DNA of 47,296 nucleotides from Streptomyces sp. GESEQ-35. GTDB taxonomy: Bacteria > Actinomycetota > Actinomycetes > Streptomycetales > Streptomycetaceae. Location: the NCBI RefSeq assembly GCF_017948485.1, contig NZ_JAFFSX010000043.1:1-47296 (forward strand), read 5' to 3'. A program made the position numbers and the translations under genes. The notes below the pieces were generated by a model. It was given only the letters and a program-made list of their open reading frames with translations, did no database searches and was not told the origin of the DNA. The first letter of the stretch is position 1, and each line of letters starts with the position of its first letter. Below are positions 1 to 7,892 of the stretch, piece after piece.

Positions 1-324
1 TGTGACCTCACGCATACGGTCCTGGCGCAGCGGACGGCCGAGCACTGAACGCATCGCCGTGTGCTCGGGCGGATCGCTGCACAGGGTGATGCCTTCGAGC
101 TGGGCGTTCATCGCCGGATCCACGAACACCCCGCGCGCCGAGGAGAATATCTGCCAGTCCATCAGGGCCGCGCGTACCTCAGCGTAACGGGGCAGCGCGT
201 AGAGGTCGTACCGGGACAGGTACACCACCGGCCCGAGAGCCCGGAGTTCGGAGTAGATCGCGTAGGGATCGATGCGCGCCTGCTCCGTGTAGAGGTCGAC
301 GTCGCTGACCGGAATGGTGTGCAT
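1..324 (-). CDS. Cytochrome P450, N-terminal part (runs off left edge)
   Basis: Reading the minus strand from an ATG at 324 gives 108 codons with no stop up to the window edge. The translation begins MHTIPVSDVDLYTEQ and contains the P450 features LRALGPVVYL, LPRYAEVRAALMDW and a helix-C type SDPPEHTAMRSVLGRPL segment. The heme-binding cysteine region lies outside the window. A GGAG box five bases before the ATG supports this start. Cytoplasmic P450s of this kind oxidise small molecules with a ferredoxin partner; none is visible here. The upstream 345-701 stretch is a thaumatin-like relic on the same strand, so this gene probably needs its own promoter. The substrate cannot be inferred. Family call is confident; an intact full gene is only assumed. 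Confidence 0.85.
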   Translation of the reverse strand, partial: MHTIPVSDVDLYTEQARIDPYAIYSELRALGPVVYLSRYDLYALPRYAEVRAALMDWQIFSSARGVFVDPAMNAQLEGITLCSDPPEHTAMRSVLGRPLRQDRMREVT

Positions 325-344
325 GGGTTCTCCATAGGGCGATC

Positions 345-701
345 GAGTGTCTGGGTTGCCCTCTCACCGGGGCAGACCCAGAGCGGAACACAGGTGGAAC
401 GGTCGGCTTGGCGGCGGGGCTGCCGACGGATGATGGCCATAACCCGAAGATCAGCCGATGGCTGTTCGTCTATGCGGACCTCACCTCGCGAGCCGTCGGT
501 GCTGGCCGAACTGCCGACCCAGATGGTTTCGTCCGTCTCGTTCTGCACCGTGATGGTGTGCCCGGCATCGCCGGCGGAAGCGACCGGTACCTCGCCCTTG
601 CGCTCGCCGTAGCCGCTGGATACATACCGGATCGCCGGGGTTGTGGCTGTCACACCAGCAATGACCAGTAAGAGAGTTGGGAGAAGTGGTCGTCTGCGCA
701 T
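345..701 (-). pseudogene. Thaumatin-like secreted protein, decayed 5' fragment (left copy)
   Basis: The frame opening at 701 starts with a signal-peptide-like stretch (MRRRPLLPTLLLVIAGVTA) and reaches a typical thaumatin N-terminal strand, TITVQNETDETIWVGSS. After about 70 residues the similarity dissolves: the later residues are Arg/Pro-rich and unlike the family. It runs, without the cysteine-rich body of thaumatin, into the start of the P450 gene. The N-terminus is clearly homologous to the second thaumatin-like relic at 7023 (shared MRRR leader, then HT[IV]T[VL]QN and I-[W/stop]-VG). This copy keeps TGG where the other has TGA. A short intact secreted peptide cannot be excluded, but a truncated gene is more likely. 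Confidence 0.6.
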
Positions 702-1524
702 AGAGGACTCTCAAGTCGGGCTCGTGTGGATCGACGATCGGGGAGTGTGTCGGATCGACGATCAGGCTTCGCCTGCGCCCGCACGACGTATGCGCGCCGC
801 GGACGGTTCACTGGGAGGCTGGTCCTCGGTTCCGGCCCTTCCGTCCTTCAGCCCTCCCGCGCTGCGATCGATGTGCGCAGCGGCCGTGAGCGGGCTGGGT
901 CAGGGGCACGTCGCCGAGGTGCCCCCGAGGACGACATCGGTAGGGGCCGAAGGGCGGCGACCGCCGTCGAGAAGGGCGCATTCCGTACGAGTGCGACGCC
1001 GTAGTCCTGGGCGGCCGGGGGCTGGGAGGCGCGGAGCCTGACGTCGGTGCCCGGTAGGCCGGTCATCGACAAAAGACATGCACGTCGCCCGCCGGCCCGT
1101 GGCCAGATGCTGCCGTGGCGGTCGTGGTGAATGCCGGCGGTTCTGCTGCTCGAGCTCCCCGCGTACGGATGCGGGGTGGAAGCCCGCGACTTTCGGCTTC
1201 GGCGTCGGCTGCGTCGGGCCGCATGCACCGGGCCGGAAACGTTCTGCCGCGACGCGGCATTGAACCCTTTGTCCCGGCAGCCCGTTGTGTCCCGCGTCGA
1301 CATCGTGGCCTTGAGAAGAGGACAACCCGTGCGAGCGCAGGTTCGCCGCCCGCGCATCGAAACGAAGGCACCGACTCGATTCCGTCAATTCGCCAGTTCC
1401 GTCAGCTCTATCAGTTCTGCAGTTCCGTCCATTTACGTCACTTCCATCCGTTTCGCCACTACGCCGCTACGCGAGTTCGCCCATTCGTCCATGTGCCCAT
1501 TGCTTATGAAGGTTGCTCCTCTCC
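702..1524. other. Intergenic region without a convincing gene
   Basis: Open frames here overlap in several phases, are rich in Arg/Pro/Ser, match no family I recognise and lack ribosome sites, so I annotate no gene. Visible structure includes a small hairpin at 1157-1176 (CCCCGC arm, 8-base loop, GCGGGG) and a noticeably more AT-rich stretch at about 1375-1505 with repeated short motifs, listed separately. It separates the divergent thaumatin relic (minus) and the DMT transporter (plus), so the promoters of both would lie here. Confidence 0.6.
1380..1500. repeat. Cluster of short TTCCGTC-type repeats upstream of the DMT gene
   Basis: CAGTTCCGTC occurs exactly at 1394-1403 and again at 1420-1429, and TTCCGTCA occurs at 1380-1387 and 1397-1404. 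Degenerate relatives (TCAGTTCTGC, TTTACGTCA, CTTCCATCCG, CATTCGTCC) continue to about 1490. The block is AT-richer than its surroundings and ends about 25 bases before the DMT start codon, so a regulatory role is possible. It could also be slipped-strand expansion without function. Confidence 0.45.
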
Positions 1525-3021
1525 ATGCGCACGAAGCTTGATGCCGTCTCCATCGTCGCCGTACTGGTGACGGTCGGTGCGTTCTCCGCGACCGCGCCGT
1601 TGACCGCGTATGCCACCGGCCCCGTGCTCGCGCTGGCCCTGGGGCGCAACGCGCTGGGACTCCTCACGCTGGGACCGGTTTTCCTGCTGATCCGGCGGCG
1701 CGAGGTGCGGAGGACTTTCAGCGGAGAGCGTTCCTTGTTCAGGAAAGAGCAGCGACGTGCTGTCTTCTTCGGCGTTCTCGCCGGCACGGCGTTGGCCGCT
1801 CACTTCGCCACGTTCATGTCCAGCACACGGCTGACGAGTGTCGCCATGGCAACCGCGCTGGTCGCCACTCAGCCTGTGTGGCAGGCCGTCATCGCGTCCC
1901 TGCAGAAAAACCCGCTCCCGCGTGTGACGTGGGTGGGTCTGGCCGTTTCGGTGGTGGGCGCGGTGGTCGCGAGCGGCGTGGACATGCGCGCGGGCACGGA
2001 GGCTGTGGTCGGTGACCTTCTCGCCCTCGCGGGCGCGGTCGCGCTCGCCGGCTACACGGCGCTCAGCGAACAGGCCCGTCCTGACGTGAGTACTCCGATG
2101 TACTCGGTGCTGTGCTTCGCGGTGTGCACCGTGGAGCTGCTGATCCTCTGCCTGGTCACCGGAACTCCGCTCTTCTCGTTCACCGGTGACACCTGGCTCG
2201 CGCTGCTGGGCCTGCTTATCTTCCCTCAGCTGCTGGGCCTGTTCTCGCTCAACTTCGCCCTGGGCCGGGCGCCGGCCACAGCGGTGAGTGTGATGCTGCT
2301 GCTGGAGGCACCCGTGGCGGCCGTCATCGCCTGGTTGTGGCTCGATGAGCTTCCCGCCGGGAGTGCGTGGCCGGGACTGCTGCTGATCATGCTGGGCGTG
2401 GCCGTGGTCGTGGTGGCGGATGCGCGGCGCGCGGATCCGACGGCGGACGGCCTCGGTGGCCCCATCGGCCCCGGCGGGACGATCGGTTCCCTCATGCTTC
2501 CGCAGCATCCTCTGCTCACCCTGGACTCCGCACCCGGTGACGACGCCCACGCCTTTCTGTGGCGCTTGGCGCATGCGGGACGGTTCGAGGAAGTCGAAGC
2601 CGCCATACGGAAGTCGGAGAACCACGCCGTCCGCGTCCACGGCCCCAAGTCCACCGAGGCCATGCACTGGATCGAGGTACGAGCCGTCGTCGCCCGTATC
2701 GCCGGAGACCCGGGGCTCGCCGCCCGGCTGTGGTTGGCCGCCGCCCGATTCTACTCCTCTTTGCCACGGCCGGACCTCCACGAGAGGCGGGCGTGCCTCG
2801 ACCGCGCCTTCCACGAGTGGAGCAACGTCAAGGACAACCACGCCATCGGTCAACTGGCCTCGGCGCTCCGCGAGATGTACGAGAACGACCCGGACCATCG
2901 CCCTGAAGTCCCGGACGCCATAGACCGACGCCTGCGGCGCAGGGGCATCCATTCCGTCCCGGGTGCAGCCCAGGGTCTGGTGACACGTACCGCAACGACG
3001 CGCTCCGTGACGGAACCATGA
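1525..3021 (+). CDS. EamA/DMT-family transporter with C-terminal TPR-like extension
   Basis: Predicted 498-residue inner-membrane protein. Residues 1 to about 300 are a ten-helix drug/metabolite transporter of the EamA (RhaT) type: two halves of five hydrophobic helices, with features such as SATAPLTAYATGP, SSTRLTSVAMATALVATQP in the first half and LLLEAPVAAVIAWLWLDE in the second. EamA proteins usually end near 300 residues. This one continues for about 200 residues through a Gly/Pro linker into a soluble, helix-rich segment (LWRLAHAGRFEEVEAAIRKS, ARLWLAAARFYSSL) that looks TPR-like. I chose the ATG at 1525 because the in-frame TTG at 1513 has no room for a ribosome site. It lies 25 bases before ddl on the same strand, suggesting co-transcription and perhaps export or uptake linked to the cell-wall trio. 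A truncated homologue lies at 6277-6681. The substrate is unknown. Confidence 0.85.
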   Translation: MRTKLDAVSIVAVLVTVGAFSATAPLTAYATGPVLALALGRNALGLLTLGPVFLLIRRREVRRTFSGERSLFRKEQRRAVFFGVLAGTALAAHFATFMSSTRLTSVAMATALVATQPVWQAVIASLQKNPLPRVTWVGLAVSVVGAVVASGVDMRAGTEAVVGDLLALAGAVALAGYTALSEQARPDVSTPMYSVLCFAVCTVELLILCLVTGTPLFSFTGDTWLALLGLLIFPQLLGLFSLNFALGRAPATAVSVMLLLEAPVAAVIAWLWLDELPAGSAWPGLLLIMLGVAVVVVADARRADPTADGLGGPIGPGGTIGSLMLPQHPLLTLDSAPGDDAHAFLWRLAHAGRFEEVEAAIRKSENHAVRVHGPKSTEAMHWIEVRAVVARIAGDPGLAARLWLAAARFYSSLPRPDLHERRACLDRAFHEWSNVKDNHAIGQLASALREMYENDPDHRPEVPDAIDRRLRRRGIHSVPGAAQGLVTRTATTRSVTEP

Positions 3022-3046
3022 ATGCCACTCAACAGAATGTGAACCA

Positions 3047-4195
3047 ATGACGGAAAACGAGCCCTCCGGTCGCGAGACTAACGACGGCCGCCACACCGAC
3101 GAGGACAAGGGACGGAACACAACGGATCGCCTTCGTGTCGTGGTCCTTTTCGGGGGACGCAGCGCCGAGCACGACGTCTCCTGCGCCTCCGCGGCGCGGA
3201 CAGTCAGCGCGTTGGACCGGACCCGCTACCAGGCCCAGCCGGTGCGCATCAGCACCGCCGGCGAGTGGGCGGCCGGTCCCGAGGACCTCATGGCGCAGGC
3301 GCTGGGAGTGGCCGAGCTCGAGCAGCTGACGCCGATGACCGGGGCCGGCATGGCGGCGAGCCTCGCCCGGGTCCTGCCGGTGCTGGACGCGGCCGACGTG
3401 GTGATACCCGTGCTGCACGGCCCGTACGGCGAGGACGGCACCGTGCAGGGAATGCTGGAGCTGCTGGACGTGCCGTACGTCGGCAATGGGGTGATCGCCG
3501 GCGCCGCCGGGATGGACAAGGAGATCACCAAGCAGCTGCTCGCCGCGCGCGGCATACCCCTGGTGCCGGGCATTGTGCTCGGGGCCGGCGAGAAGATGGC
3601 GCAGGCGGACCGCGAGGCTCTGGGGCTCCCCCTGTTCGTGAAGCCCGCCCGCGGCGGCTCCAGCATCGGGGCGGGACCGGTGCGCGAGTGGGAGGAACTC
3701 GACGCCGCCCTGGCCGTGGCGCGCGCGGTCGACGACAAAGTGCTCGTCGAGCGGTCGGTGACCGCGCGCGAGGTGGAGGTCGGCGTGCTGCAGTTCCCCG
3801 ACGGCCAGGTGCGGACCGGGCCCCCGCTGGAGATCCGTTTCAACGCCGGTCATGGTTTCTTCGGATACGACGCTAAATACCGTGACAGGGCCACCGTCCT
3901 GGAATGCCCCGCGAACCTTCCCCTCGAAGTCGCGGACACAATGCGGGACATAGCCGTCGACGTCTTCCACACGCTCGGCTGCTCGGGCCTCCTGCGGGTG
4001 GACTTCTTCCTGTGCGAGGGCGACGAGCTGTTCGTCAACGAGGTGAACACGTTCCCCGGCTTCACCCCCGCCTCGCAGTACCCGGCCATCTGGGAAGCGG
4101 CCGGGATGTCCGTGGGCGACCTCATGGACCGGCTCATCCAGACCACTCTGGTCACCCGCCCCCGCGACCGCGCCGGTGAGAGGGAACAGCGATGA
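3047..4195 (+). CDS. ddl: D-alanine--D-alanine ligase family protein (ATP-grasp)
   Basis: A 382-residue ATP-grasp ligase that joins D-alanine to a second D-amino acid for peptidoglycan precursors in the cytoplasm. Visible motifs: FGGRSAEHDVS with E41 (binds the first D-Ala), HGPYGEDGTVQGMLE, KPARGGSSIG with the S205/S206 pair, and the metal-site motif FVNEVNTFPGFTPASQYP. The omega loop reads FFGYDAKYRD with K277-Y278. D-Ala-D-Ala ligases and VanC-type D-Ala-D-Ser ligases carry Lys-Tyr here, while D-lactate ligases (VanA) have a His-containing loop instead. The sequence therefore argues against D-Ala-D-Lac. An unusual charged tail of about 28 residues precedes the fold. The stop overlaps the murF start by 4 bases (ATGA). 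Probably a second, non-housekeeping ddl; the second substrate (D-Ala or D-Ser) cannot be decided by eye. Confidence 0.9.
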   Translation: MTENEPSGRETNDGRHTDEDKGRNTTDRLRVVVLFGGRSAEHDVSCASAARTVSALDRTRYQAQPVRISTAGEWAAGPEDLMAQALGVAELEQLTPMTGAGMAASLARVLPVLDAADVVIPVLHGPYGEDGTVQGMLELLDVPYVGNGVIAGAAGMDKEITKQLLAARGIPLVPGIVLGAGEKMAQADREALGLPLFVKPARGGSSIGAGPVREWEELDAALAVARAVDDKVLVERSVTAREVEVGVLQFPDGQVRTGPPLEIRFNAGHGFFGYDAKYRDRATVLECPANLPLEVADTMRDIAVDVFHTLGCSGLLRVDFFLCEGDELFVNEVNTFPGFTPASQYPAIWEAAGMSVGDLMDRLIQTTLVTRPRDRAGEREQR

Positions 4196-5589
4196 TCCCG
4201 ACGTCCGCGCGGCAGATCGCCGAGGTGGTGGGCGGAACCTTGCACGACGCTCCCGACCCGGAGATCGTGGTGGACCGCCCCACGGTGATCGACTCGCGGC
4301 TGGCGGAGCCCGGCAGTCTCTTCGCCGCCCTGCCCGGGGAGCACACCGACGGCCACCTGCACGCCGAGGCCGCGGTGGCCCGGGGCGCGGTGGCCGTGCT
4401 GGCCGCGCGGCCCGTCGGCGTACCGGCCGTCGTCGTCCCGGACGTACAGCGGGCGCTGGGAGACCTGGCCTTGGCCGTGGTGAACGAACTGAAGGACACC
4501 ACGGTGATCGGTGTGACGGGCTCGGCCGGCAAGACCGGCACCAAGGACCTGCTGGCGCAGGTCCTGGCCTCCCGAGCCGAGACCGTCGCGAACCCGCTGT
4601 CCTTCAACAACGAGATCGGCCTGCCGCTCACCGTGCTGACCGCGGACGAACGGACCAGGTTCCTGGTCACGGAGATGGGCGCCCGAGGGCTCGGTCAGAT
4701 CGCCTACCTGGCCGGTATCGCACGGCCGTCGGTCGGCGTGGTGACCAATGTGGGCAGCGCCCACCTCGGCGAGTTCGGCAGCCGGGAGGCGACCTGCGTC
4801 GGCAAGGGCGAACTCGTCGAGGCCCTGCCCGACGACGGGACGGCCGTGCTCAACGCGGACGATCCGGCCGTGATGACCATGGCGCGGCGCACGGCGGCCA
4901 CGGTGCTGACATTCGGGCACGGCCGCGGTGACGTCCAGGTGCACGGCATGGAGCTGGACGCCGGGGCCCGGCCGTCGTTCGAGCTGTCCTACGCCGGCGA
5001 GCGGGAGCGCGTGAGCCTCGCCCTGCACGGAGCCCACCAGGCGACCAACGCCGCTGCCGCCGCCGCGGCGGCCCTCGCGGCCGGCCTGGAGCTTCAGGAC
5101 GTCGCGCGTGCCCTGGAGGAGGCACGGCGCCTGACCCCCAGCCGTATGCAGATCACCCGCACCCCCGGCGGCGTGACCATCGTCAACGACGCCTTCAACG
5201 CCAACCCCGAGGCGATGGGCGTGGCCCTGGACGCGCTGATGGCCCTCACCGGGCCGGGGCAGCGGTCCATCGCCGTACTGGGGGAGATGCGCGAACTCGG
5301 GCCGGACTCCGAGCGGTTCCACCGCCGGCTCGGGGAGCGGGTGGCGGCCGCCGGCGTCACCAACCTCATCGCGGTCGGCGGCAAGGACGCGGCCGCGCTC
5401 TACGAGGCAGCGGTCACGGCAGGGATCAACGCGAGCCTCGTACCCGACCGGAACGCGGCCCTCGACCTGTTCCGCGGCTACCTCCTCCCCGGCGACGTCG
5501 TCCTGATCAAGGGATCGCACGCCACGCAGGTGGAGCGCATCGCCACGGCACTGCTGGAACTCGGTGACGCGGGGCGGGGAGCACCATGA
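4192..5589 (+). CDS. murF: UDP-MurNAc-tripeptide--D-alanyl-D-alanine ligase, MurF family
   Basis: A 465-residue Mur ligase that adds the dipeptide made by the ligase upstream to UDP-MurNAc-tripeptide in the cytoplasm. Domain order is normal: N-terminal substrate domain (about 1-105), ATPase domain with the P-loop GVTGSAGKTGTKD (K114) and SFNNEIGLPLTVL, then a C-terminal domain with NDAFNANPEAM and LGEMRELG. The full length matches MurF. The start overlaps the ddl stop and the stop overlaps the vanX start, both as ATGA, indicating translational coupling. A murF duplicate next to van-type genes is known from some glycopeptide producers, where it handles modified precursors. Here that role is an inference. 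The housekeeping murF should lie in the dcw cluster elsewhere, which would make this an auxiliary copy. Confidence 0.92.
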   Translation: MIPTSARQIAEVVGGTLHDAPDPEIVVDRPTVIDSRLAEPGSLFAALPGEHTDGHLHAEAAVARGAVAVLAARPVGVPAVVVPDVQRALGDLALAVVNELKDTTVIGVTGSAGKTGTKDLLAQVLASRAETVANPLSFNNEIGLPLTVLTADERTRFLVTEMGARGLGQIAYLAGIARPSVGVVTNVGSAHLGEFGSREATCVGKGELVEALPDDGTAVLNADDPAVMTMARRTAATVLTFGHGRGDVQVHGMELDAGARPSFELSYAGERERVSLALHGAHQATNAAAAAAAALAAGLELQDVARALEEARRLTPSRMQITRTPGGVTIVNDAFNANPEAMGVALDALMALTGPGQRSIAVLGEMRELGPDSERFHRRLGERVAAAGVTNLIAVGGKDAAALYEAAVTAGINASLVPDRNAALDLFRGYLLPGDVVLIKGSHATQVERIATALLELGDAGRGAP

Positions 5590-6296
5590 CTGAGATATCG
5601 CCCCCTGCCGAGCGGGCTGAACCGACCGCGCCCGCCGACTTCGTCGCGCTCGCCGACATCGACCCCACGATCCGCCAGGAGATGCGCTACGCCACGGCCC
5701 ACAACTTCGTCGGCACACAGCTCGACGGCTACGACGACCCGTGCTGCGTCCTGACCCGGCCGGCCGCCGGGGCCCTGAGCCGGGCCCAGCAGATCCTCCT
5801 GCGCGACGGCTTCGCGCTTAAGGTCTACGACGGATACCGGCCCCAGGCGGCCGTCGACCACATGGTGCACTGGTCCCGGGATCCCGAGGCGCAGCACATG
5901 AAGTCCGTCTTCTACCCGTACGTCGACAAAGAGCTGCTGTTCGCGGACGGCTATGTGGCGGCACGGTCGGGGCACAGCCGGGGCAGCACGGTCGATGTCA
6001 CGCTGACCACGAGCGACGGTGAAGTGCTGGACATGGGGACCGAGTTCGACTTCTTCGACCCCCGCTCCCACACCCTCCACCCGGACACCGAACCCGTGCC
6101 ACGCGAGAACCGCCGCATGCTCACCGAGGCCATGGCGAGCGCGGGTTTCGTGAACCTTCCCGAGGAGTGGTGGCACTTCACCCTCGCCGAAGAGCCCTTC
6201 CCCGACTCCTACTTCGGCTTTCCGGTCCGCCGGAGCGCACTGCACGCTCCGGGACGGCCGTATCAGCTCTCACACCCTATCCGGCGACCGTGGTGA
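5586..6296 (+). CDS. vanX: D-alanyl-D-alanine dipeptidase, VanX family
   Basis: A 236-residue zinc dipeptidase without a signal peptide, so cytoplasmic like VanX, where it destroys D-Ala-D-Ala. All signature residues are present: VYDGYRPQ with R85, the zinc motif SGHSRGSTVDVTL with H130 and D137, and EEWWHF with catalytic E194 and zinc ligand H197. The N-terminal RQEMRYATAHNFVG segment is also typical. It is the last gene of the coupled ddl-murF-vanX trio. Paired with a ligase that appears able to make D-Ala-D-Ala it would create a futile cycle, unless the ligase makes another dipeptide or the enzymes act at different times. No vanH, vanR or vanS is present in the window. The 3' end overlaps a truncated DMT gene on the other strand by 20 bases. 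Confidence 0.92.
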   Translation: MTEISPPAERAEPTAPADFVALADIDPTIRQEMRYATAHNFVGTQLDGYDDPCCVLTRPAAGALSRAQQILLRDGFALKVYDGYRPQAAVDHMVHWSRDPEAQHMKSVFYPYVDKELLFADGYVAARSGHSRGSTVDVTLTTSDGEVLDMGTEFDFFDPRSHTLHPDTEPVPRENRRMLTEAMASAGFVNLPEEWWHFTLAEEPFPDSYFGFPVRRSALHAPGRPYQLSHPIRRPW

Positions 6297-6681
6297 GCCA
6301 TGTGCTCGTCATGAAGGCCGCGAAGTGCAGAGCGAGCGCCGTAGCCGCGAGAAAGCCGAAGCCCAGGGGTGTCCACTGCTCGCGGCGAAGGAGACGACGC
6401 TCACCGCGGGCCACACGTACCACTTCACGGCGGCGCAGAAGCAGCAGGAAGCGGCCCAGGGCGGCAAAGCCCAGGGCGTTTCGCCAGAAAGCCATGGCGA
6501 GAGGTGAGGCCGAGGCGGCGGTAAGCGGCGCAGTGGCCGAGGCGGAGACCACGGTGACCACGGTGACCGCCATGGTCAGGGGATCGGACCGCCGCGGGTC
6601 TGAACCATCAAGGCCCCACAGCCGTTGTGCCATCACGACCGGCGTCGACGGCCGGTCATCGAGTCTGGGAGGTTCGTCCAT
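6277..6681 (-). pseudogene. EamA/DMT transporter, 3'-truncated copy
   Basis: The minus strand encodes the first third of a DMT transporter: TVVSASATAPLTAASASP, FWRNALGFAALG, LLLRRREVVRVARGERRLLR, ALALHFAAFMTSTWLTTVAG then stop. It aligns clearly with residues of the complete DMT protein at 1525 (SATAPLTAYATGP, GRNALGLLTLG, RRREVRRTFSGERSLF, LAAHFATFMSSTRLTSVA). Homology stops immediately after the LTTVA/LTSVA position, at the vanX 3' end, where about 200 further transporter residues are missing. The start at 6681 (MDEPPRL) is tentative, as no good ribosome site is visible. About one third of a transporter fold is unlikely to work. It is divergent from the thaumatin relic at 7023, mirroring the arrangement on the left. 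Confidence 0.8.
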
Positions 6682-7022
6682 GCCCGCGCCACTGTTCACG
6701 TCACCGAAGCCGTCCGGCTCGTACATCCCCTCCGGTCCCTCCGTTCCGTCCCGCCCCTCCTGCCGTGCCCGGCTCGGCCCGCACGGGCTGCTGAGCCGGC
6801 GCAGGGTCGTGCCGGACGCGAACGGGGCCTCGTCCTGGCCGGCACGGCAGGCACGATCCGGCGGCCGTGCCCCGGAGCTTCCCGGCACCCAACTGCCGTC
6901 CGCCCTGCTGCCGTTGCCGCCGGGGTTCGAGCTGAACCGCGCCCCGGTCGCATCCGTCGTGTCTGCGTAGGCGACACCTGTTCTCCCGATCCGGCGCGGG
7001 CGCGATCCGAGAGGTGTGTTTC

Positions 7023-7593
7023 ATGTGTTTCATGCGCAGACGCTCACTGCTGCTCGTTCTGTTACTGATCATCGTCGGTGCGACGACCACGACCACCGTG
7101 ATCCTCAGCCGGCACAGCGACGCCGCAGGCATCAACGGTGCGTTGGCTGCCGACGTGGGCAACGCGGAGCACACCGTCACCCTGCAGAACAGGACCGACA
7201 GCCGTATCTGAGTCGGCAACAACGTCAACGCGGCTGGCTCAGCCGCGCTGACCGGGCTTCCGGCCCTCGACCCGGGCCAGTCCGCCACCATCAGCGTCCC
7301 CGAGCACGCAGGCGGCGGGCACTGGCGCGGCACGTTCTTCGCGCGGCAGGGCTGCTCCGGCGACGATGACAGCAACTTCCACTGTGCGGTCGGCGACTGC
7401 GGACCCTACGCCGACCACTGCTCCACCGGCCAACAACCCACCAGCCTCGCCGAGTTCAACTTCGACTCCGGCGACTCGCTCGAGCCCTGGTACGACGTCT
7501 GCTACGTCGACGCCGTATCGACCGCCGTCCCACCCAACGACATGACGCCGCCCGCGTCGGGCGAGTGCGCGGCGGCGGGCTGTGCCCTCGACC
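7023..7593 (+). pseudogene. Thaumatin-family secreted protein with nonsense codon (right copy)
   Basis: Translation from the ATG at 7023 (GAGAGGT box eight bases upstream) gives a signal peptide (MRRRSLLLVLLLIIVGATT), then HTVTLQNRTDSRI, then TGA at 7209-7211. The frame continues beyond that stop with unmistakable thaumatin features: LPALDPGQSATISVPEH, WRGTFFARQGCS, CAVGDCGPYADHC, SLAEFNFD, PWYDVCYVDA. The stop replaces the tryptophan kept in the left copy (ATC TGG GTC GGC there, ATC TGA GTC GGC here). After about 7593 the family similarity ends well short of full length, shortly before IS3-type sequence, so the gene is both interrupted and 3'-truncated. Thaumatin-like proteins are disulfide-rich secreted proteins, some antifungal. 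Confidence 0.8.
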
Positions 7594-7892
7594 ACTTTCC
7601 GGCACTGTGGCGGCGCCGGAGACCTCCAGGAGATGGAACGCACGCACGAGGACGTGGACCGCCAGCCGTCGCATCTCGCCCCGCATGCGGGCTGCGAGAT
7701 CCTGCACGTCCGGGACAGGAGCTGCACATTCCCCTGGAGCTGCTGCGTCATGGTGTCCAGTTCCTCGCCGGGTCTCCTGGGATCCGCGCCCCGAGTCGCC
7801 GCCAACCCCACCGGGCGGCGCATGGCCCCGCTCCGCCCCGTCAGCACAGGCTTCCCACCGGAGCGGAGCGGGCTCACCATCCCGCTGGACCG

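Noticed and set aside
1141..1260. GC hairpin and GGWKP-like reading frames suggestive of an IS200/IS605 (TnpB) end or its guide RNA.
   Set aside because: No TnpB catalytic motif or second end is visible, and the resemblance rests on a short compositional pattern only.
1504..3120. Long minus-strand open frame opposite the DMT gene.
   Set aside because: Gln/Arg/His-rich shadow translation typical of the antisense of a GC-biased gene; no family motifs.
3850..5718. Long minus-strand open frame opposite ddl-murF-vanX.
   Set aside because: Antisense shadow of highly biased codons; the plus-strand genes have full family motifs.
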